A stretch of 64,000 bases of DNA from Neomesorhizobium albiziae (lineage in GTDB: Bacteria > Pseudomonadota > Alphaproteobacteria > Rhizobiales > Rhizobiaceae). The notes below the pieces were generated by a model. It worked only from the letters and a program-made list of their open reading frames with translations, did no database searches and was not told where the DNA came from. The position numbers and the translations under genes were made by a program. Shown here one piece after another: positions 17,912 to 27,412 of the stretch. Positions within the stretch are counted from its first letter, which is position 1. Every line of letters begins with the position of its first letter. The stretch covers positions 62,001 through 126,000 of the forward strand of contig NZ_FOSL01000004.1 in assembly GCF_900114255.1 (NCBI RefSeq), written 5' to 3'.

Positions 17912-18601
17912 TCAGCGATTCTTGTTCTTCTGGTTGACGTCGAAATTGCGCCTGTAGTCGATCTTGAACAGGCTGGCATCGAGCTGGACGCCCTGCTTGA
18001 CGTTGTCGATGAGAACCGTTGTGTCCTTGCCCTGCGCGTCGGTGATCGTCCACTGGCGCAGTTCGTAGCTCTTGGTGTCAAACATCATGGTGATGCGCGA
18101 ATTGCCGAACACCGATTTGTCGGCGAGCTGGATCGTGATGAGGTCGGGTTCTTCCTTGACGCTCTTCACCCGGTTGCCGGTCAGGTCGATACGCTCGTCG
18201 AGCAGCAGCTTCAGCGGCGTCTTCGACAGCGGGTAGAGATCCATCGTGTTGAGCTTGCGGTTGTCGATCGCCACCGACTTGCCGTCGGAGATTACCCGGT
18301 AGGCCGACGGCGCCTCGTAGTTGAAGCGGATCTTGCCCGGGCGCTCTATGTAGAATTTGCCGCCTGTCTGCTCGCCGCGCGGGCCGAACTGGATGAAATC
18401 GCCCGACATGGTGCGGATCGAGGAAAAGTGATCGGCAATCTTCTGCGCGGCGCCCGACGCTGCCTGCGCCTTCGCGACCGACTGGAAGACGGGAAGCGCC
18501 TGGCCCAGCGCCAAAACGCCGAAAGCGGCGAGGCCAAGCCCAAGCATCTTGCGCCGCGTGACGCCGAAAAGCGCCGTTTTGCCTGAGTTTAGGTCGTCCA
18601 T
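17912..18601 (-). CDS. LolA-like outer-membrane lipoprotein carrier protein
   Basis: A 229-residue exported protein of the LolA/LolB fold. Recognisable parts are SSIRTMSGDFIQFGPRGEQT, GKFYIERPGKIRFNYEAPS and SDGKSVAIDNRKLNTMDLYP. LolA shuttles lipoproteins through the periplasm. The N terminus MDDLNSGKTALFGVTRRKML, followed by a hydrophobic GLGLAAFGVLAL, carries a twin-arginine-like TRRKML, so Tat export is possible instead of Sec. The start at 18601 has a good GGAGAAACCGG. It follows ftsK after about 150 bases; this ftsK-lolA order is common in Rhizobiales. Confidence 0.85.
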   Translation of the reverse strand: MDDLNSGKTALFGVTRRKMLGLGLAAFGVLALGQALPVFQSVAKAQAASGAAQKIADHFSSIRTMSGDFIQFGPRGEQTGGKFYIERPGKIRFNYEAPSAYRVISDGKSVAIDNRKLNTMDLYPLSKTPLKLLLDERIDLTGNRVKSVKEEPDLITIQLADKSVFGNSRITMMFDTKSYELRQWTITDAQGKDTTVLIDNVKQGVQLDASLFKIDYRRNFDVNQKNKNR

Positions 18602-18748
18602 TCCGGTTTCTCCGGTTCGTTCTCGTTCACTGTTCAATATGGCTATTTAGTTGGGCTTTAGTTTGGCGCCGGCAAGGGGTTACCGTGGCGCGGCGCTTCT
18701 GCCGCATGATCTTCGTCCGGAAACTCTGCAACTTTTCGGGATCATGCT

Positions 18749-21349
18749 CTAAAACTTGTCCTCTTCGGTCGGCACCAGGATCTCGCGTTTGCCGGCATGG
18801 TTGGCCGGGCCGACGATGCCTTCCTGTTCCATCTTCTCAATGATCGAGGCGGCACGGTTGTAACCGATGCCCAGACGCCTCTGGATGTAGCTGGTCGAAG
18901 CCTTGCCATCGCGCAGGACCACCGCCACCGCCTGGTCGTACGGATCGTCGCTATCCTCGAAATTGCCACCACCACCGGAACCGCGGGTGCTGCCCGAATC
19001 GCCGGAATCGTCATCCTCGCCATCGTCCTCGGTGATGGCGTCGAGATATTCCGGCACGCCCTGCAGCTTGAGGTGCGCGACGATCTTCTCGACCTCGTCG
19101 TCGGAGACGAACGGCCCGTGCACGCGCTGGATGCGGCCGCCGCCGGCCATGTAGAGCATGTCGCCCATGCCGAGCAGCTGTTCGGCGCCTTGCTCGCCGA
19201 GGATAGTGCGGCTGTCGATCTTCGACGTCACCTGGAAGGATATGCGGGTCGGGAAGTTGGCCTTGATGGTGCCGGTGATGACGTCGACCGAAGGACGCTG
19301 CGTCGCCATGATGACGTGGATGCCGGCGGCGCGAGCCATCTGCGCCAGCCGCTGCACGGCGCCCTCGATATCCTTGCCCGCGACCATCATCAGGTCGGCC
19401 ATTTCGTCGATGATGACGACGATGAACGGCATCGGCTCGAGATCAAGATTTTCAGTCTCGTAGATCGCCTCGCCGGTCTGCCGGTCGAAGCCGGTCTGCA
19501 CGGTGCGCGAAATCTGCTCACCCTTGGCCTCGGCCTGTGCGACGCGCTGGTTGAAGCCCTCTATGTTGCGGACGCCGACCTTGGACATCTTGCGGTATCG
19601 GTCTTCCATTTCGCGCACGGTCCATTTGAGCGCGACGACGGCTTTCTTCGGGTCGGTGACGACCGGGGTGAGCAGATGCGGGATGCCGTCATAGACCGAC
19701 AGTTCGAGCATCTTCGGGTCGATCATGATCAGCCGGCACTGCTGCGGCGTCATCCGGTAGAGCAGCGACAGGATCATCGTGTTGATAGCGACCGACTTGC
19801 CGGAGCCGGTGGTGCCGGCGACAAGAACGTGCGGCATCTTGGCAATGTCGGCGATCACCGCCTCGCCATTGATGGTCTTGCCCAGCGCCAGCGCCAGCTT
19901 GGCCTTGGTGGTCTCGAAGTCGCGGCTGGCGAGGATTTCCCGCAGATAGACGGTTTCGCGCTTGGCGTTGGGCAGTTCGATGCCGATGGCGTTGCGGCCG
20001 GGCACCACCGCAACGCGGCAGGCGATCGCGCTCATCGAGCGGGCGATGTCGTCCGCAAGGCCGATGACGCGTGAGGATTTGATGCCAGGCGCGGGCTCCA
20101 GCTCGTAGAGTGTGACGACCGGACCGGGGCGGACATGAATGATCTCGCCCTTGACGCCGAAATCCTCCAGCACGCCTTCGAGCAGCCGAGCATTCTGTTC
20201 CAGCGCGTCCTTCGACAGGCTGGAATCGCGCACCACGTTTTTCGGCTCGGCCAGGAAATGCAGCGACGGCATCTCGAACTCGCCGCTGCCGATCAGCGAG
20301 GTCTGCGCCTCGCGCTGCACGCGGGCGCCAGGCACCGGGCGTGGCGCGGGAGCCGCAACCCGCGCCGAGGTGGCCGCGTTTTGGCCGGGAGCGTTCTGTC
20401 CAGGCGCAAGCCGCCGCGCCATTTCGGATGCCGGCATGATGTCTTCGTCGAAATCGTCATCGAATTCGCCGTCCATTTGCAGCACCGGCTCGCGCACCGG
20501 CGGGCGTGGCGAGAATTCCGGTTCGATGCGTGCATCGCTGGAACGATCCGACATCCTGATGCGCGGTTCGGCGACAGGGAATTCCACGTCGCCGCCGTCG
20601 TCGTCATGATCCGCGCCGCGCCGCGCCGCCATCCTGCGACGCACGAAGCCGCGAGCGGACAGCCACCAGTGAGTGACGAGGCCAAGCGCCAGAATTCCCT
20701 CGCTGTCCTCGTCGTCATCCTCGGCGAGGTCGGCTTCCGGCTTCGGCTTGCGGCCTGCCGATTCGATCGGCGCAAAGCCGTTTTCCCGCGCCAGCAGGCC
20801 GGCGCCGTAGGCGCAGAGCCAGAGCGTCGGCACGGCCAGCAGCGCCAAAAGGATGGTGGCGAGCATGCCGGTCGGATATTGCCCGGTCACCGCAGCCGGT
20901 ATTTTCAGCACCATGTCGCCGAAGACGCCGCCAAGCCCGGTCGGCAAGGGCCAGGTCTCCGGCGGAGCAATGCAGCCGGCGGCGGCCGCGGCAAGCAGCG
21001 CGCCGCCAAACCAGGCGCCGGATCGCTTCGGCAGCTTGTCGACGCCGCGGCCGGTGAAGAACAAGACGCCCCAGATCACCGCCGGAACCAGGGCGGCGAC
21101 CGCGGAAAGGCCGAAGAACTGCATGGCGAGATCGGAGAATACCGCTCCGGCGTAGCCCATCGCGTTGGTCACTGGGTTGGCGGTGGCATGGCTGAAGCTC
21201 GGATCGGCGACATTCCATGTGCCGAGGCTGGCAAGGCAGAATGCGACCATAAGGAACAGGCCGGCACCGACGGCGCGGCGGACCTGGCGCCGCGCGAACG
21301 CCTGCAGCCCGTGATCCGATCCCTCGAGTGCGAACTGCGCAGAACGCAT
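18749..21349 (-). CDS. ftsK: DNA translocase FtsK
   Basis: An 866-residue FtsK. It has an N-terminal region with about four membrane helices (about residues 28-44, 80-98, 112-126 and 160-180) and a long acidic, low-complexity linker. The motor domain follows, with Walker A GTTGSGKS near residue 509 and Walker [14 protein letters not shown] near residue 643. The C-terminal gamma winged helix reads [20 protein letters not shown]. It couples septum formation to chromosome dimer resolution by pumping DNA toward dif, where XerC/XerD act; a XerC-like gene lies at 42294. I chose ATG 21349 over an upstream Arg-rich extension. A CtrA-type box lies 83 bases upstream. Confidence 0.96.
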   Translation of the reverse strand: MRSAQFALEGSDHGLQAFARRQVRRAVGAGLFLMVAFCLASLGTWNVADPSFSHATANPVTNAMGYAGAVFSDLAMQFFGLSAVAALVPAVIWGVLFFTGRGVDKLPKRSGAWFGGALLAAAAAGCIAPPETWPLPTGLGGVFGDMVLKIPAAVTGQYPTGMLATILLALLAVPTLWLCAYGAGLLARENGFAPIESAGRKPKPEADLAEDDDEDSEGILALGLVTHWWLSARGFVRRRMAARRGADHDDDGGDVEFPVAEPRIRMSDRSSDARIEPEFSPRPPVREPVLQMDGEFDDDFDEDIMPASEMARRLAPGQNAPGQNAATSARVAAPAPRPVPGARVQREAQTSLIGSGEFEMPSLHFLAEPKNVVRDSSLSKDALEQNARLLEGVLEDFGVKGEIIHVRPGPVVTLYELEPAPGIKSSRVIGLADDIARSMSAIACRVAVVPGRNAIGIELPNAKRETVYLREILASRDFETTKAKLALALGKTINGEAVIADIAKMPHVLVAGTTGSGKSVAINTMILSLLYRMTPQQCRLIMIDPKMLELSVYDGIPHLLTPVVTDPKKAVVALKWTVREMEDRYRKMSKVGVRNIEGFNQRVAQAEAKGEQISRTVQTGFDRQTGEAIYETENLDLEPMPFIVVIIDEMADLMMVAGKDIEGAVQRLAQMARAAGIHVIMATQRPSVDVITGTIKANFPTRISFQVTSKIDSRTILGEQGAEQLLGMGDMLYMAGGGRIQRVHGPFVSDDEVEKIVAHLKLQGVPEYLDAITEDDGEDDDSGDSGSTRGSGGGGNFEDSDDPYDQAVAVVLRDGKASTSYIQRRLGIGYNRAASIIEKMEQEGIVGPANHAGKREILVPTEEDKF

Positions 21350-21431
21350 GCGTAAACCCCGTCGTCTTTTTGATTGCCTGATGCCTGAGCGCAATTCGGC
21401 AGATTCGAAGTCCAGACTATCGGCAGGAAGG

Positions 21432-21446
21432 TTAAGGCGGCATTAA
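21432..21446. promoter_or_regulatory. CtrA-type box upstream of ftsK
   Basis: TTAAGGCGGCATTAA is a perfect TTAA-N7-TTAA, the full binding motif known for the cell-cycle regulator CtrA of alphaproteobacteria. It is embedded in the palindrome GGTTAAggcggcaTTAACC. It lies 83 bases upstream of the ftsK start on the minus strand. The match is seen in the sequence; binding is inferred. Confidence 0.6.
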
Positions 21447-21560
21447 CCATGGCCGCCCGGGCAGCGCGGTTTTCGGCATCGACGCCGTCGGATTCGGCCG
21501 GCGGCCGCATGGCTTTGACGGCCCCGCGACAAGGCAGCACCGAATTGTCACGGGAAGGAA

Positions 21561-22193
21561 TTAGTCGCCGAGCCGCGCCTGCAGCCGCGCAACCTGCTCT
21601 TCCAGGGTCTGCACACGCGCTTCGAGTTCCGACAGGAAATCCGGCGCCCGCACCGGCGCCGAGGCTGCCGGCGCCGCTGCCTGGACGTCACCGCTCAGAA
21701 GATGCGCAAAACGTTCCTCGCGCTGACCCGGCGCACGTCCGAGGTCCACGACCAACGCCGGCCGGCGGCCAATCAGCAGGTCGAGATTGGTGCGTACATC
21801 CTCAATCGAGGAAAACCGCGCCATGCGCTCGGCGCGGGCGAGCAGTTCATGTCCGGTCTGCGGGCCGCGCAGCATCAACAGCCCCAGCAATGCGATCTGC
21901 GCCTGGGTGAGCGAGAACCGCTGCGCCATCAGATGTTCGTAACGTTCGACACGCGATGCAAATGCCTGCCGCACCAGACCCTTCTGCTCCAGCAGGCCGA
22001 GCGCGCGGCGCACCTCGACCAGCTCGACTGCCATCACCGGATCGCGCGCCGTCTTCTGGTTCGCCGCTGCAAGTGCAGAATTGAGCGTCAGCGGATAGAC
22101 GTCCGGCGTCAGCTCCTTCTTCTCGATCAGGCAGCCGAGAACGCGGGCTTCGACGGCGCTGAGAAGGGGAAGGTCGTTGGCGTTTTCTGTCAT
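21561..22193 (-). CDS. YceH family protein (DUF480)
   Basis: A 210-residue protein of two winged-helix-like halves. It has the family stretches LSAVEARVLGCLIEKKELTP, DVYPLTLNSALAAANQKTAR, LLMLRGPQTGHELLARAERM and QREERFAHLL. A C-terminal coiled segment (ELEARVQTLEEQVARLQARL) follows. The biological role of YceH/DUF480 proteins is unknown to me. It is downstream of sdhB on the same strand, 30 bases after, so read-through is possible. Confidence 0.85.
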   Translation of the reverse strand: MTENANDLPLLSAVEARVLGCLIEKKELTPDVYPLTLNSALAAANQKTARDPVMAVELVEVRRALGLLEQKGLVRQAFASRVERYEHLMAQRFSLTQAQIALLGLLMLRGPQTGHELLARAERMARFSSIEDVRTNLDLLIGRRPALVVDLGRAPGQREERFAHLLSGDVQAAAPAASAPVRAPDFLSELEARVQTLEEQVARLQARLGD

Positions 22194-22223
22194 GCCGCTT
22201 GTCGTGTCTTCAAACCGCTCCTG

Positions 22224-23003
22224 CTAAACCCGCCGCTCCACCATCATCTTCTTGATCTCGGCGATCGCCTTGGCGGGGTTGAGGCCCTTCGGGCAGGTCT
22301 GCGCACAGTTCATGATGGTGTGGCAGCGGTAGAGCCGGAACGGATCTTCGAGATTGTCCAGCCGCTCGCCGGTCGCCTCGTCTCTGGAGTCGATCAGCCA
22401 GCGATAGGCCTGCAGCAACACGGCCGGGCCGAGATAACGCTCGCCGTTCCACCAGTAGCTCGGGCACGAGGTCTGGCAGCAGAAGCACAGGATGCATTCG
22501 TAGAGCCCGTCGAGCTTCTGGCGATCCTCATGGCTCTGCAGCCATTCCTTCGCCGGCTCCGGCGAAACGGTCTTCAGGTACGGGTCGATCGAGGTGAGCT
22601 GCGCATAAGGCACGGTGAGGTCTGGCACCAGGTCCTTTACCACCGGCATATGCGGCAAGGGATAGACCTTCACCGCGCCCGAAATGTCGTCCATGCCCTT
22701 GGTGCAGGCAAGCGTGTTGGCGCCGTCGATGTTCATGGCGCACGAGCCGCAGATGCCTTCTCGGCAGGAACGGCGCAAGGTCAGCGTCGGGTCGACCTTG
22801 TTCTTGATCCATAAAAGCGCGTCGAGCACCATCGGGCCGCAATCGTCCAGGTCGACGAAGTAGGTGTCGACGCTCGGGTTCTTGTCGTCGTCCGGCGACC
22901 AGCGGTAGATCCTGTATTCGCGCAGGTTGGTGGCGCCGTCCGGCTTCGGCCAGGTCTTGCCCTGCTGGACCTTGGAATTCTTGGGGAGGGTGAGTTCGAC
23001 CAT
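22224..23003 (-). CDS. sdhB: Succinate dehydrogenase iron-sulfur subunit
   Basis: A 259-residue SdhB holding the three Fe-S clusters that pass electrons from SdhA to the quinone. Cys motifs are [16 protein letters not shown] with LACTKG (2Fe-2S), [18 protein letters not shown] (4Fe-4S) and [20 protein letters not shown] (3Fe-4S). It is the last gene of sdhC-sdhD-sdhA-sdhB, 11 bases after sdhA. Confidence 0.97.
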   Translation of the reverse strand: MVELTLPKNSKVQQGKTWPKPDGATNLREYRIYRWSPDDDKNPSVDTYFVDLDDCGPMVLDALLWIKNKVDPTLTLRRSCREGICGSCAMNIDGANTLACTKGMDDISGAVKVYPLPHMPVVKDLVPDLTVPYAQLTSIDPYLKTVSPEPAKEWLQSHEDRQKLDGLYECILCFCCQTSCPSYWWNGERYLGPAVLLQAYRWLIDSRDEATGERLDNLEDPFRLYRCHTIMNCAQTCPKGLNPAKAIAEIKKMMVERRV

Positions 23004-23014
23004 ATTTCCCTACC

Positions 23015-24844
23015 TCAATACACCCGCGCCTTGGGCGCGATCTTGGCCAGGCTGATGCCGCCGTCCTGTTCCTTGACCAGCGGTTCGGTATGCACCGGTC
23101 GGTAGGACAGTGTTACCTCGCCGTCGGGCGACAGGTGCGAGAGCGTGTGGACCCGCCAGTTGACGTCGTCGCGCGATGAAAAGTCCTCGCGCGCATGCGC
23201 CCCGCGGCTCTCCTGCCGCGCCACGGCGCCATAGACCGTGGTAATGGCGTTGGCCATCAGGTTCTCCAGCTCCAGCGTTTCGACCAGGTCGGAGTTCCAG
23301 ATCATCGAGCGGTCATAAACCTTGATGTCCTTCAGCTCGGCCCAGATCTCGGAAATGCGCTTGCAGCCGTTTGCCAGCGATTCCTGGGTGCGGAAGACGG
23401 CGGCGTCTTCCTGCATCGCCTTCTGCATCTTTTCGCGAAGCACCGCCGTTGACGTGTTGCCGTCGGCAAACCGCAGCCGGTCGAACCGCTCCATGATCTT
23501 GTCGACCGCCTGCTCGTTGATCGCCGGGATCGGCGCCTCGCGGTTGACCACCTCGCCGGCGCGGATGGCCGCGGCGCGCCCGAACACGACGAGATCGATC
23601 AGTGAATTGGAGCCAAGCCGGTTGGCGCCATGCACCGAGGCGCAGCCGGCTTCGCCGACGGCCATCAGGCCGGGCTGCACCCGGTCCGGATTGTCTGCGG
23701 TCGGGTTCAGCACCTCGCCCCAATAGTTCGTTGGGATGCCGCCCATGTTGTAATGCACGGTCGGCAGAACCGGGATCGGTTCCTTGGTCACGTCGACGCC
23801 GGCGAAAATCTTCGCCGATTCGGAAATGCCCGGCAGCCTTTCATGCAGCACCGCCGGATCGAGATGGTCGAGGTGCAGGAAGATATGGTCCTTGTTCTTG
23901 CCGACGCCGCGGCCCTCGCGGATTTCCATAGTCATGCAGCGCGAGACGACGTCGCGTGATGCAAGGTCCTTGGCGGACGGCGCGTAGCGCTCCATGAAGC
24001 GCTCGCCCTCGGAATTGACGAGATAGCCGCCCTCGCCGCGTGCGCCCTCGGTGATCAGGCAGCCGGCGCCGTAGATGCCGGTCGGATGGAACTGCACGAA
24101 TTCCATGTCCTGCAGCGGCAGCCCGGCCCGCGCCACCATGCCGCCGCCGTCGCCGGTGCAGGTGTGCGCCGAGGTGGCCGAGAAATAGGCGCGGCCATAA
24201 CCGCCCGTTGCCAGCACCACCATCTTGGCGGCGAAGCGATGGATGGTGCCGTCGTCGAGATTCCAGGCGACGACGCCGGTGCAGACGCCGTCGGTCATGA
24301 TCAGGTCGAGCGCGAAATATTCGACGAAGAACTGCGCGTGATGCTTGAGCGACTGGCCGTAGAGCGTGTGCAGGATGGCATGGCCGGTGCGGTCGGCGGC
24401 GGCGCAGGTGCGCTGCACCGGCGGCCCGTCGCCATAGTTCATCATGTGGCCGCCGAACGGCCGCTGGTAGATTTTGCCTTCTTCGGTGCGCGAGAAGGGA
24501 ACGCCGTAATGTTCGAGTTCGTAGACCGCCGCCGGCGCTTCACGCGCCAGGTATTCCATGGCGTCGACGTCGCCCAGCCAGTCCGACCCCTTGACGGTGT
24601 CGTACATATGCCACTGCCAGCTGTCGGGACCCATGTTGGAGAGCGAGGCGGCGATGCCGCCCTGTGCCGCGACCGTGTGCGAGCGGGTCGGGAAGACTTT
24701 TGTGATGCAGGCCGTCTTCAGTCCCTGTTCGGCCATGCCGAGCGTGGCGCGCAGGCCGGCGCCGCCGGCCCCAACGACGACCACGTCGAATTTGTGATCG
24801 ACATAGGTATAGGCCTTGCCGTCCGTCTTTTTTGCTTCAGCCAC
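23015..24844 (-). CDS. sdhA: Succinate dehydrogenase flavoprotein subunit
   Basis: A 609-residue SdhA that oxidises succinate to fumarate. The FAD-binding motif [20 protein letters not shown] is near the N terminus. The flavin-linking His lies in [15 protein letters not shown], and the active-site part includes [20 protein letters not shown]. Further conserved stretches are [20 protein letters not shown] and [16 protein letters not shown]. Length is usual for the family. Confidence 0.98.
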   Translation of the reverse strand: MAEAKKTDGKAYTYVDHKFDVVVVGAGGAGLRATLGMAEQGLKTACITKVFPTRSHTVAAQGGIAASLSNMGPDSWQWHMYDTVKGSDWLGDVDAMEYLAREAPAAVYELEHYGVPFSRTEEGKIYQRPFGGHMMNYGDGPPVQRTCAAADRTGHAILHTLYGQSLKHHAQFFVEYFALDLIMTDGVCTGVVAWNLDDGTIHRFAAKMVVLATGGYGRAYFSATSAHTCTGDGGGMVARAGLPLQDMEFVQFHPTGIYGAGCLITEGARGEGGYLVNSEGERFMERYAPSAKDLASRDVVSRCMTMEIREGRGVGKNKDHIFLHLDHLDPAVLHERLPGISESAKIFAGVDVTKEPIPVLPTVHYNMGGIPTNYWGEVLNPTADNPDRVQPGLMAVGEAGCASVHGANRLGSNSLIDLVVFGRAAAIRAGEVVNREAPIPAINEQAVDKIMERFDRLRFADGNTSTAVLREKMQKAMQEDAAVFRTQESLANGCKRISEIWAELKDIKVYDRSMIWNSDLVETLELENLMANAITTVYGAVARQESRGAHAREDFSSRDDVNWRVHTLSHLSPDGEVTLSYRPVHTEPLVKEQDGGISLAKIAPKARVY

Positions 24845-24847
24845 GCT

Positions 24848-25243
24848 TCAGCCCCCGAATGCCAGTTTGAGAAGGGCAAAGACCGCCGCCACGCCCACTG
24901 CAATGGTGAAGAACGTGTTCAGCATGATCAGGACGAGTTTGGAGACCTCGCCGTGCACATAGTCCTCGATGATGACCTGCATGCCGAGCCGCATGTGATA
25001 GAGCGCTGAAAGCAGCATCAGGATCATCAGAAGCGCGACCAGCGGGTTGGCGAGCGTCGCCCGCACTTCGGCGTAGCCAGCGCCGTTCAGCGAAACCAGG
25101 AGCCCGACGAAGAAGAGAACGAGCGGCAGGTTGGCGATCGCCGTCAGCCGCTGTCGCCAGAAATGTTCGGTGCCTTCGCGGGCCGAGCCCAGGCCGCGGA
25201 CCTTGTTCAGCGGGGTGCGCATATCCTTGTTGCCAGCGCTCAT
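24848..25243 (-). CDS. sdhD: Succinate dehydrogenase membrane anchor subunit
   Basis: A 131-residue protein with three hydrophobic helices (about 33-51, 62-80 and 105-127), part of the heme b/quinone-binding anchor. The [19 protein letters not shown] stretch contains the His expected to bind heme. I chose ATG 25243 because GGGGAG lies at ideal spacing; an alternative ATG two codons upstream overlaps the sdhC stop. The stop is three bases before sdhA. Confidence 0.92.
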   Translation of the reverse strand: MSAGNKDMRTPLNKVRGLGSAREGTEHFWRQRLTAIANLPLVLFFVGLLVSLNGAGYAEVRATLANPLVALLMILMLLSALYHMRLGMQVIIEDYVHGEVSKLVLIMLNTFFTIAVGVAAVFALLKLAFGG

Positions 25244-25245
25244 CG

Positions 25246-25650
25246 TCATGCTCCCCGCGCCATGTAGCCGGCGACCCAGATCAGTATGGTGAGCACGACG
25301 GACGCAACTAGCGTCGCCCAGGCGATCTTCGAGGCCGTTTGCTTTTCCAGTCCGGCGCCGGTGTCCCAGACAAGGTGGCGAATGCCGCCCATCATGTGGT
25401 GCATCAGCGCCCAGGTGTAGCCGAACAGCACAAGTCGCCCGATCCAGGAGCCGTAGATCCAGCTGACGAAATCGAAATATTCCTGTGAGGTCGCCGCCGC
25501 GATCAGCCACCAGGCGACCAGCAAAGTGCCGAAATAAAGGGCGCCGCCGGTGATGCGATGGATGATCGACATCGTCATCGTGATCTGCGGCTTGTAGATC
25601 GTCAGGTGCGGCGAAAGCGGTCTTGCGCGGGTGGCTGTGGTTTTGCTCAT
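25246..25650 (-). CDS. sdhC: Succinate dehydrogenase cytochrome b556 subunit
   Basis: A 134-residue three-helix protein with the signature [20 protein letters not shown], then [12 protein letters not shown], and [14 protein letters not shown] holding the heme-ligand His. It is the first gene of the sdh operon; the ATG at 25650 starts the usual [16 protein letters not shown]. Confidence 0.95.
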   Translation of the reverse strand: MSKTTATRARPLSPHLTIYKPQITMTMSIIHRITGGALYFGTLLVAWWLIAAATSQEYFDFVSWIYGSWIGRLVLFGYTWALMHHMMGGIRHLVWDTGAGLEKQTASKIAWATLVASVVLTILIWVAGYMARGA

Positions 25651-25942
25651 GGCTCCCCCAGTTCGATATCCTGGGTCACCGATTGCGGCATCGCCGCCCC
25701 GAATTGCGACCTCGGACAAACCGGGTTCTAATGCTCTTTTTGCACTGCGTCAAAGCCGGAAAACCGTTTCCGGGCACCTATTTAGAGTCGGCGGCAGGCT
25801 TCAATCGATTTTAAATGGCCGGGCTTGGTGCAAGTGCGAAATCAATTCATTGGGACAGGCCACAAAGGCAGGTTTTCAGCGGCGGGGCGTCGAAATCTTC
25901 GCCTGGGCCGTATTGAGATTCAGGTCAGGCGGAGCCGAGAAT
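25651..25942. other. Upstream region of the sdh operon; no gene seen
   Basis: About 290 bases between sdhC and the family B repeat with no convincing coding frame. It should hold the sdh promoter on the minus strand, but I cannot place -35/-10 elements reliably. Confidence 0.45.
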
Positions 25943-26032
25943 GGTGGATTTCGAGAACCGGAGCGAAACGTACATTTGGGTACGTGAGCCGCGGCAAGCG
26001 GAGAAAGCCGCCATTTGCAGGCCGGCATCACC
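25943..26032. repeat. Intergenic palindromic repeat, family B, copy 1
   Basis: About 90 bp from GGTGGATTTCGAGAACCGG to GGCCGGCATCACC. Outer arms GGTGGATTTC and GAAAGCCGCC pair with two G-U positions; the centre holds CGTACATTTGGGTACG. Other copies are at 34876..34974 and 49239..49381. This copy abuts the stop codon of the minus-strand lipoprotein gene, as if it formed the 3' end of that transcript. Confidence 0.8.
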
Positions 26033-26400
26033 TAGCGGCTGCAGGTCAGCGGCTCCTTGCCGTTCTTCATCAGCAGCGCCTCGTTGCCCTCAAGCACCAG
26101 GGCATAGGGCGCCTCCCCGAAACGCGACTGTTGTGAAGGGGGTGAAGCCGGCAGGTCGACAATGCTGCCATCGGGCTCGGTCAGGTGCACGGAGGTGCGA
26201 AGATTCTCGACGATGAGCGAACCGCTCTGGCCGCAATTGTAGGTGGCATGTCGCGGCTGCGTCGTGGTGGCGTTTTCGGTGACTCCAGCGGCCGTTGCCT
26301 TGCCCGTCTCGCTGGGGACGCATGACGCCGCAATCAAAGCCGGCACACACAGTACCGACGCGCGCAGCAGCCGGAACATCCCAATCGGTTTCCTGATCAT
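26032..26400 (-). CDS. Putative lipoprotein, MliC-like
   Basis: A 122-residue protein with a hydrophobic signal (FRLLRASVLCVPALIAASC) ending in a lipobox-like AASC, suggesting lipid attachment. The mature part YNCGQSGSLIVENLR...SRFGEAPYALVLEGNEALLM...PLTC resembles the MliC/PliC lysozyme-inhibitor fold, with two Cys and a conserved SxxGxxY-like turn. That family call is tentative. ATG 26400 and ATG 26379 are both possible starts. Confidence 0.6.
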   Translation of the reverse strand: MIRKPIGMFRLLRASVLCVPALIAASCVPSETGKATAAGVTENATTTQPRHATYNCGQSGSLIVENLRTSVHLTEPDGSIVDLPASPPSQQSRFGEAPYALVLEGNEALLMKNGKEPLTCSR

Positions 26401-26446
26401 GACGGCAAGCTAGCCGCAACCCGGCTGCAAGATCAATGGACGATGC

Positions 26447-26914
26447 CTAATCGAATCGGATGACGAAGCTTGACCAGTCGGCGGGCGCCGCAATCTGTTC
26501 ATAAAGCTTGCGGCCATCTTCAGGCTGGCGCGGCGCGTTCAGCATCAGCTTGGACCAGCCGCGCTCTTCGGCCTGGTCGGCAAGCACGTCGACGAGCGCC
26601 TTGGCGATGCCTTGCGCGCGAAAGTCGTGATGCACGTAGATGTGGTCGCAAGCGCCGCAACGCATGCCCGACACCGGTTCGGGCATGTCGGTGAAGATGG
26701 CGAAGCCAACCAGCCTGCCGTCTACCCGCGCGCCGAGAATCTCGGCCGTGCGGTCCTGCAGCAGCGTCTCGGCATAGAACCTGTCGGGCTGGCGCGGCGC
26801 GCCGCGCTTCAACGCCTGCACATAGGCGGCCAGCAACGGCGCGAACTCCAGCGCATCCTTCAGTCGGAGTTGGGCGATGTCGATGGTGTGGGTCTGGGTT
26901 TGGGTCTTGCTCAT
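26447..26914 (-). CDS. GNAT-family N-acetyltransferase
   Basis: A 155-residue GNAT protein. The acetyl-CoA-binding motif A is IYVHHDFRAQGIAKALVDVL, preceded by the strand LVGFAIFTDMPEPV and followed by WSKLMLNAPRQPEDGRKLYE. The substrate is unknown. It is on the same strand as the lipoprotein gene, 46 bases upstream. Confidence 0.82.
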   Translation of the reverse strand: MSKTQTQTHTIDIAQLRLKDALEFAPLLAAYVQALKRGAPRQPDRFYAETLLQDRTAEILGARVDGRLVGFAIFTDMPEPVSGMRCGACDHIYVHHDFRAQGIAKALVDVLADQAEERGWSKLMLNAPRQPEDGRKLYEQIAAPADWSSFVIRFD

Positions 26915-26977
26915 GCTCTACCCATGTGGGCATTAACCATCTCTGTCAATTGGTTCGGGCGAAACCGGAGCAGGCTC

Positions 26978-27002
26978 TTAACAAAGGTTAAGAAAGAGTT
27001 AA
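26978..27002. promoter_or_regulatory. CtrA-type boxes upstream of a secreted-protein gene
   Basis: TTAACAAAGGTTAA (N6 spacing) overlaps TTAAGAAAGAGTTAA, a perfect TTAA-N7-TTAA at 26988-27002. Three TTAA half-sites thus sit in 25 bases, 45 bases upstream of the gene at 27047. Binding by CtrA is inferred from the motif alone. Confidence 0.5.
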
Positions 27003-27046
27003 TTTAGTGCTCGAGGAGGCGATGTCTCGCTTCGAGGAGGACGCCA

Positions 27047-27412
27047 ATGCGTTTCCGTACTGCGCTGTTCACAACTGCACTTCTGGCCGGCGCCACTGTC
27101 GCCGGCGCGGCCATCGCCGGCAACCGTATTCACGACCGCGTCTATGCCGACAGCTTCGGCAACCTGATCGTCCAGAGCCCTTATGGCTATAAGCGCATCA
27201 TCGTCGGTGGGGGAAATCTTGCCGGCGAGTTGCGGAATTACGCCGGTGGCGGTGAACCGGAAGTGGTTTATGCCGATCCGGAGCCCCTCTACCGAGGTAA
27301 TTACATCGACAATTGCTACCGACCGCCGGTGCTGCTGAAAGGCCGCAGCTACATGTACGGGCTGCCGGACGGCGTTATTCCCGAACCTTCTGGCCGTTGC
27401 CCGTCACGCTGA
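27047..27412 (+). CDS. Small secreted protein of unknown function
   Basis: A 121-residue protein with a signal peptide (MRFRTALFTTALLAGATVAGA). The mature part is Gly/Tyr-rich (VQSPYGYKRIIVGGG) and has two late Cys residues (IDNCYRPP and GRCPSR). I do not recognise the family. The start has an excellent GAGGAGGACGCCA. A second ATG with an equally good GAGGAGGCG lies 26 bases earlier but opens another frame. The last 38 bases overlap the 3' end of the convergent diguanylate cyclase gene. Confidence 0.75.
   Translation: MRFRTALFTTALLAGATVAGAAIAGNRIHDRVYADSFGNLIVQSPYGYKRIIVGGGNLAGELRNYAGGGEPEVVYADPEPLYRGNYIDNCYRPPVLLKGRSYMYGLPDGVIPEPSGRCPSR

Noticed and set aside
27007-27192. Short plus frame starting just before the secreted-protein gene
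   Set aside because: It has a good ribosome-binding site but overlaps the real gene in another frame and gives an Arg/Cys-rich peptide; the signal-peptide frame is better.
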